From assembly GCF_024679095.1 (NCBI RefSeq), contig NC_066515.1, positions 23,636,217 through 23,700,216 on the forward strand: a stretch of DNA of 64,000 nt. Direction: 5' to 3'. Both the position numbers and the translations under genes were made by a program. This stretch comes from Eriocheir sinensis. Its lineage: Eukaryota; Arthropoda; Malacostraca; Decapoda; Varunidae. The notes under the pieces were generated by a model, which did not search any database, was not told the origin of the DNA, and saw only the letters and a program-made list of their open reading frames with translations. Below are positions 63,500 to 64,000 of this stretch, piece after piece; position 1 is the first letter of the stretch, and each line of letters begins with the position of its first letter.

Positions 63500-63542
<43 letters not shown>

Positions 63543-63772
63543 CGCTTATCTCTCCATTTCTCTGTTTCTATCTCCCTTTCCTCCTTCCTTCCCCTTCTCT
63601 CCTCCCCTTTAGATCTCTCTCGCCTCCTTTCCTCTCCCTCTCAGATCTTCCCTCTTCCTCTCCTTTCCCCTTCGACTCTTCCTCTTCCTCCTCCTCCTCC
63701 TCCTTGCGGTGAGAGTATCAAATAACCAGCAAATGAGACAAACTCCACCCACTGGATTATTTCTATTACCCC

Positions 63773-63805
<33 letters not shown>

Positions 63806-64000
63806 CATTCATAATTTCCTTCCATTCAGTAATTCCTCTCCTTTTTTCTCTCTATTCCTCCTTTTTCCTCTCTCTCTCTTTCTCTTCATTCTTCCCTTTT
63901 CTCTTCTTCCTTTTCTTCTTTCTCTCTATTCCTCCTTTTTCCTCTTTTCTTTCTCTTCATTCTTCCCCTTTTCTCTTCTTTCTTTCCTTCTTTCTCTTTA
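63500..64000 (+). repeat. Polypyrimidine region to the window edge
   Basis: CT microsatellites at 63500-63540 and 63770-63803 are set in nearly pure pyrimidine sequence (CCTCTTCC, TTTCTCTC and TTCTTCC words) that continues to the last base. Confidence 0.85.

Overview
The window is animal nuclear DNA, most likely from a decapod crustacean. The genes have many GT-AG introns. Very long GA/CT, CA/GT, TA and AAT microsatellites are frequent, a short TTAGG array (the arthropod telomere unit) is present, and degenerate non-LTR retrotransposons, tRNA-derived SINE pieces and foldback/MITE elements fill introns and intergenic DNA. The protein families also suit an arthropod. The decapod assignment is an inference from repeat style, not from a database match. 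All exon models were read by eye from splice sites, frame continuity and remembered family features.

Positions 1-36000 are gene-rich. In order: a seven-finger C2H2 zinc-finger gene (+, 3505-6947); MOCS3/UBA4 (+, 10636-12212); TOE1, a DEDD deadenylase with a CCCH finger (-, 14078-16856); a U2AF1-type small splicing factor (+, 19931-22238); CXXC1/CFP1 with a long His/Gln/Ser/Tyr-rich C-terminal extension (-, 24813-32212); and GEMIN6 (+, 33229-35860). CFP1 and GEMIN6 are divergent and share an intergenic interval of about 1 kb. Four of these genes act on RNA: TOE1 in snRNA 3' maturation, GEMIN6 in Sm-core assembly, U2AF1 in 3' splice-site recognition and MOCS3 in tRNA thiolation. CFP1 instead guides H3K4 methylation at CpG islands.

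Positions 36000-64000 are repeat-rich and hold two tandem gene pairs. Two GT31 beta-1,3-glycosyltransferase genes lie head-to-tail on the minus strand (42653-45693 and 48078-50261), each with a tiny first coding exon and a type II membrane anchor. Two secreted C-type lectins lie on the plus strand (52614-53559 and 54650-55593). They are almost identical, introns included, except for one sharply divergent block just after the WVD calcium-site motif. A probable last exon of an unidentified minus-strand gene lies at 59725-59885. The last 5 kb are dominated by GA/CT and polypyrimidine tracts.

The most notable observations are the localised divergence between the two lectins, conversion-like patchiness in both tandem pairs, the CFP1 tail, a pogo/Tigger-like element that appears to supply the TOE1 poly(A) signal, a TTAA-flanked piggyBac-like element keeping a transposase N-terminus, a foldback element seated inside a (TA)n tract, a MITE array, and a 92-bp minisatellite whose units each carry a 3'-splice-site-like sequence. 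I see no CRISPR array, operon or other prokaryotic system.
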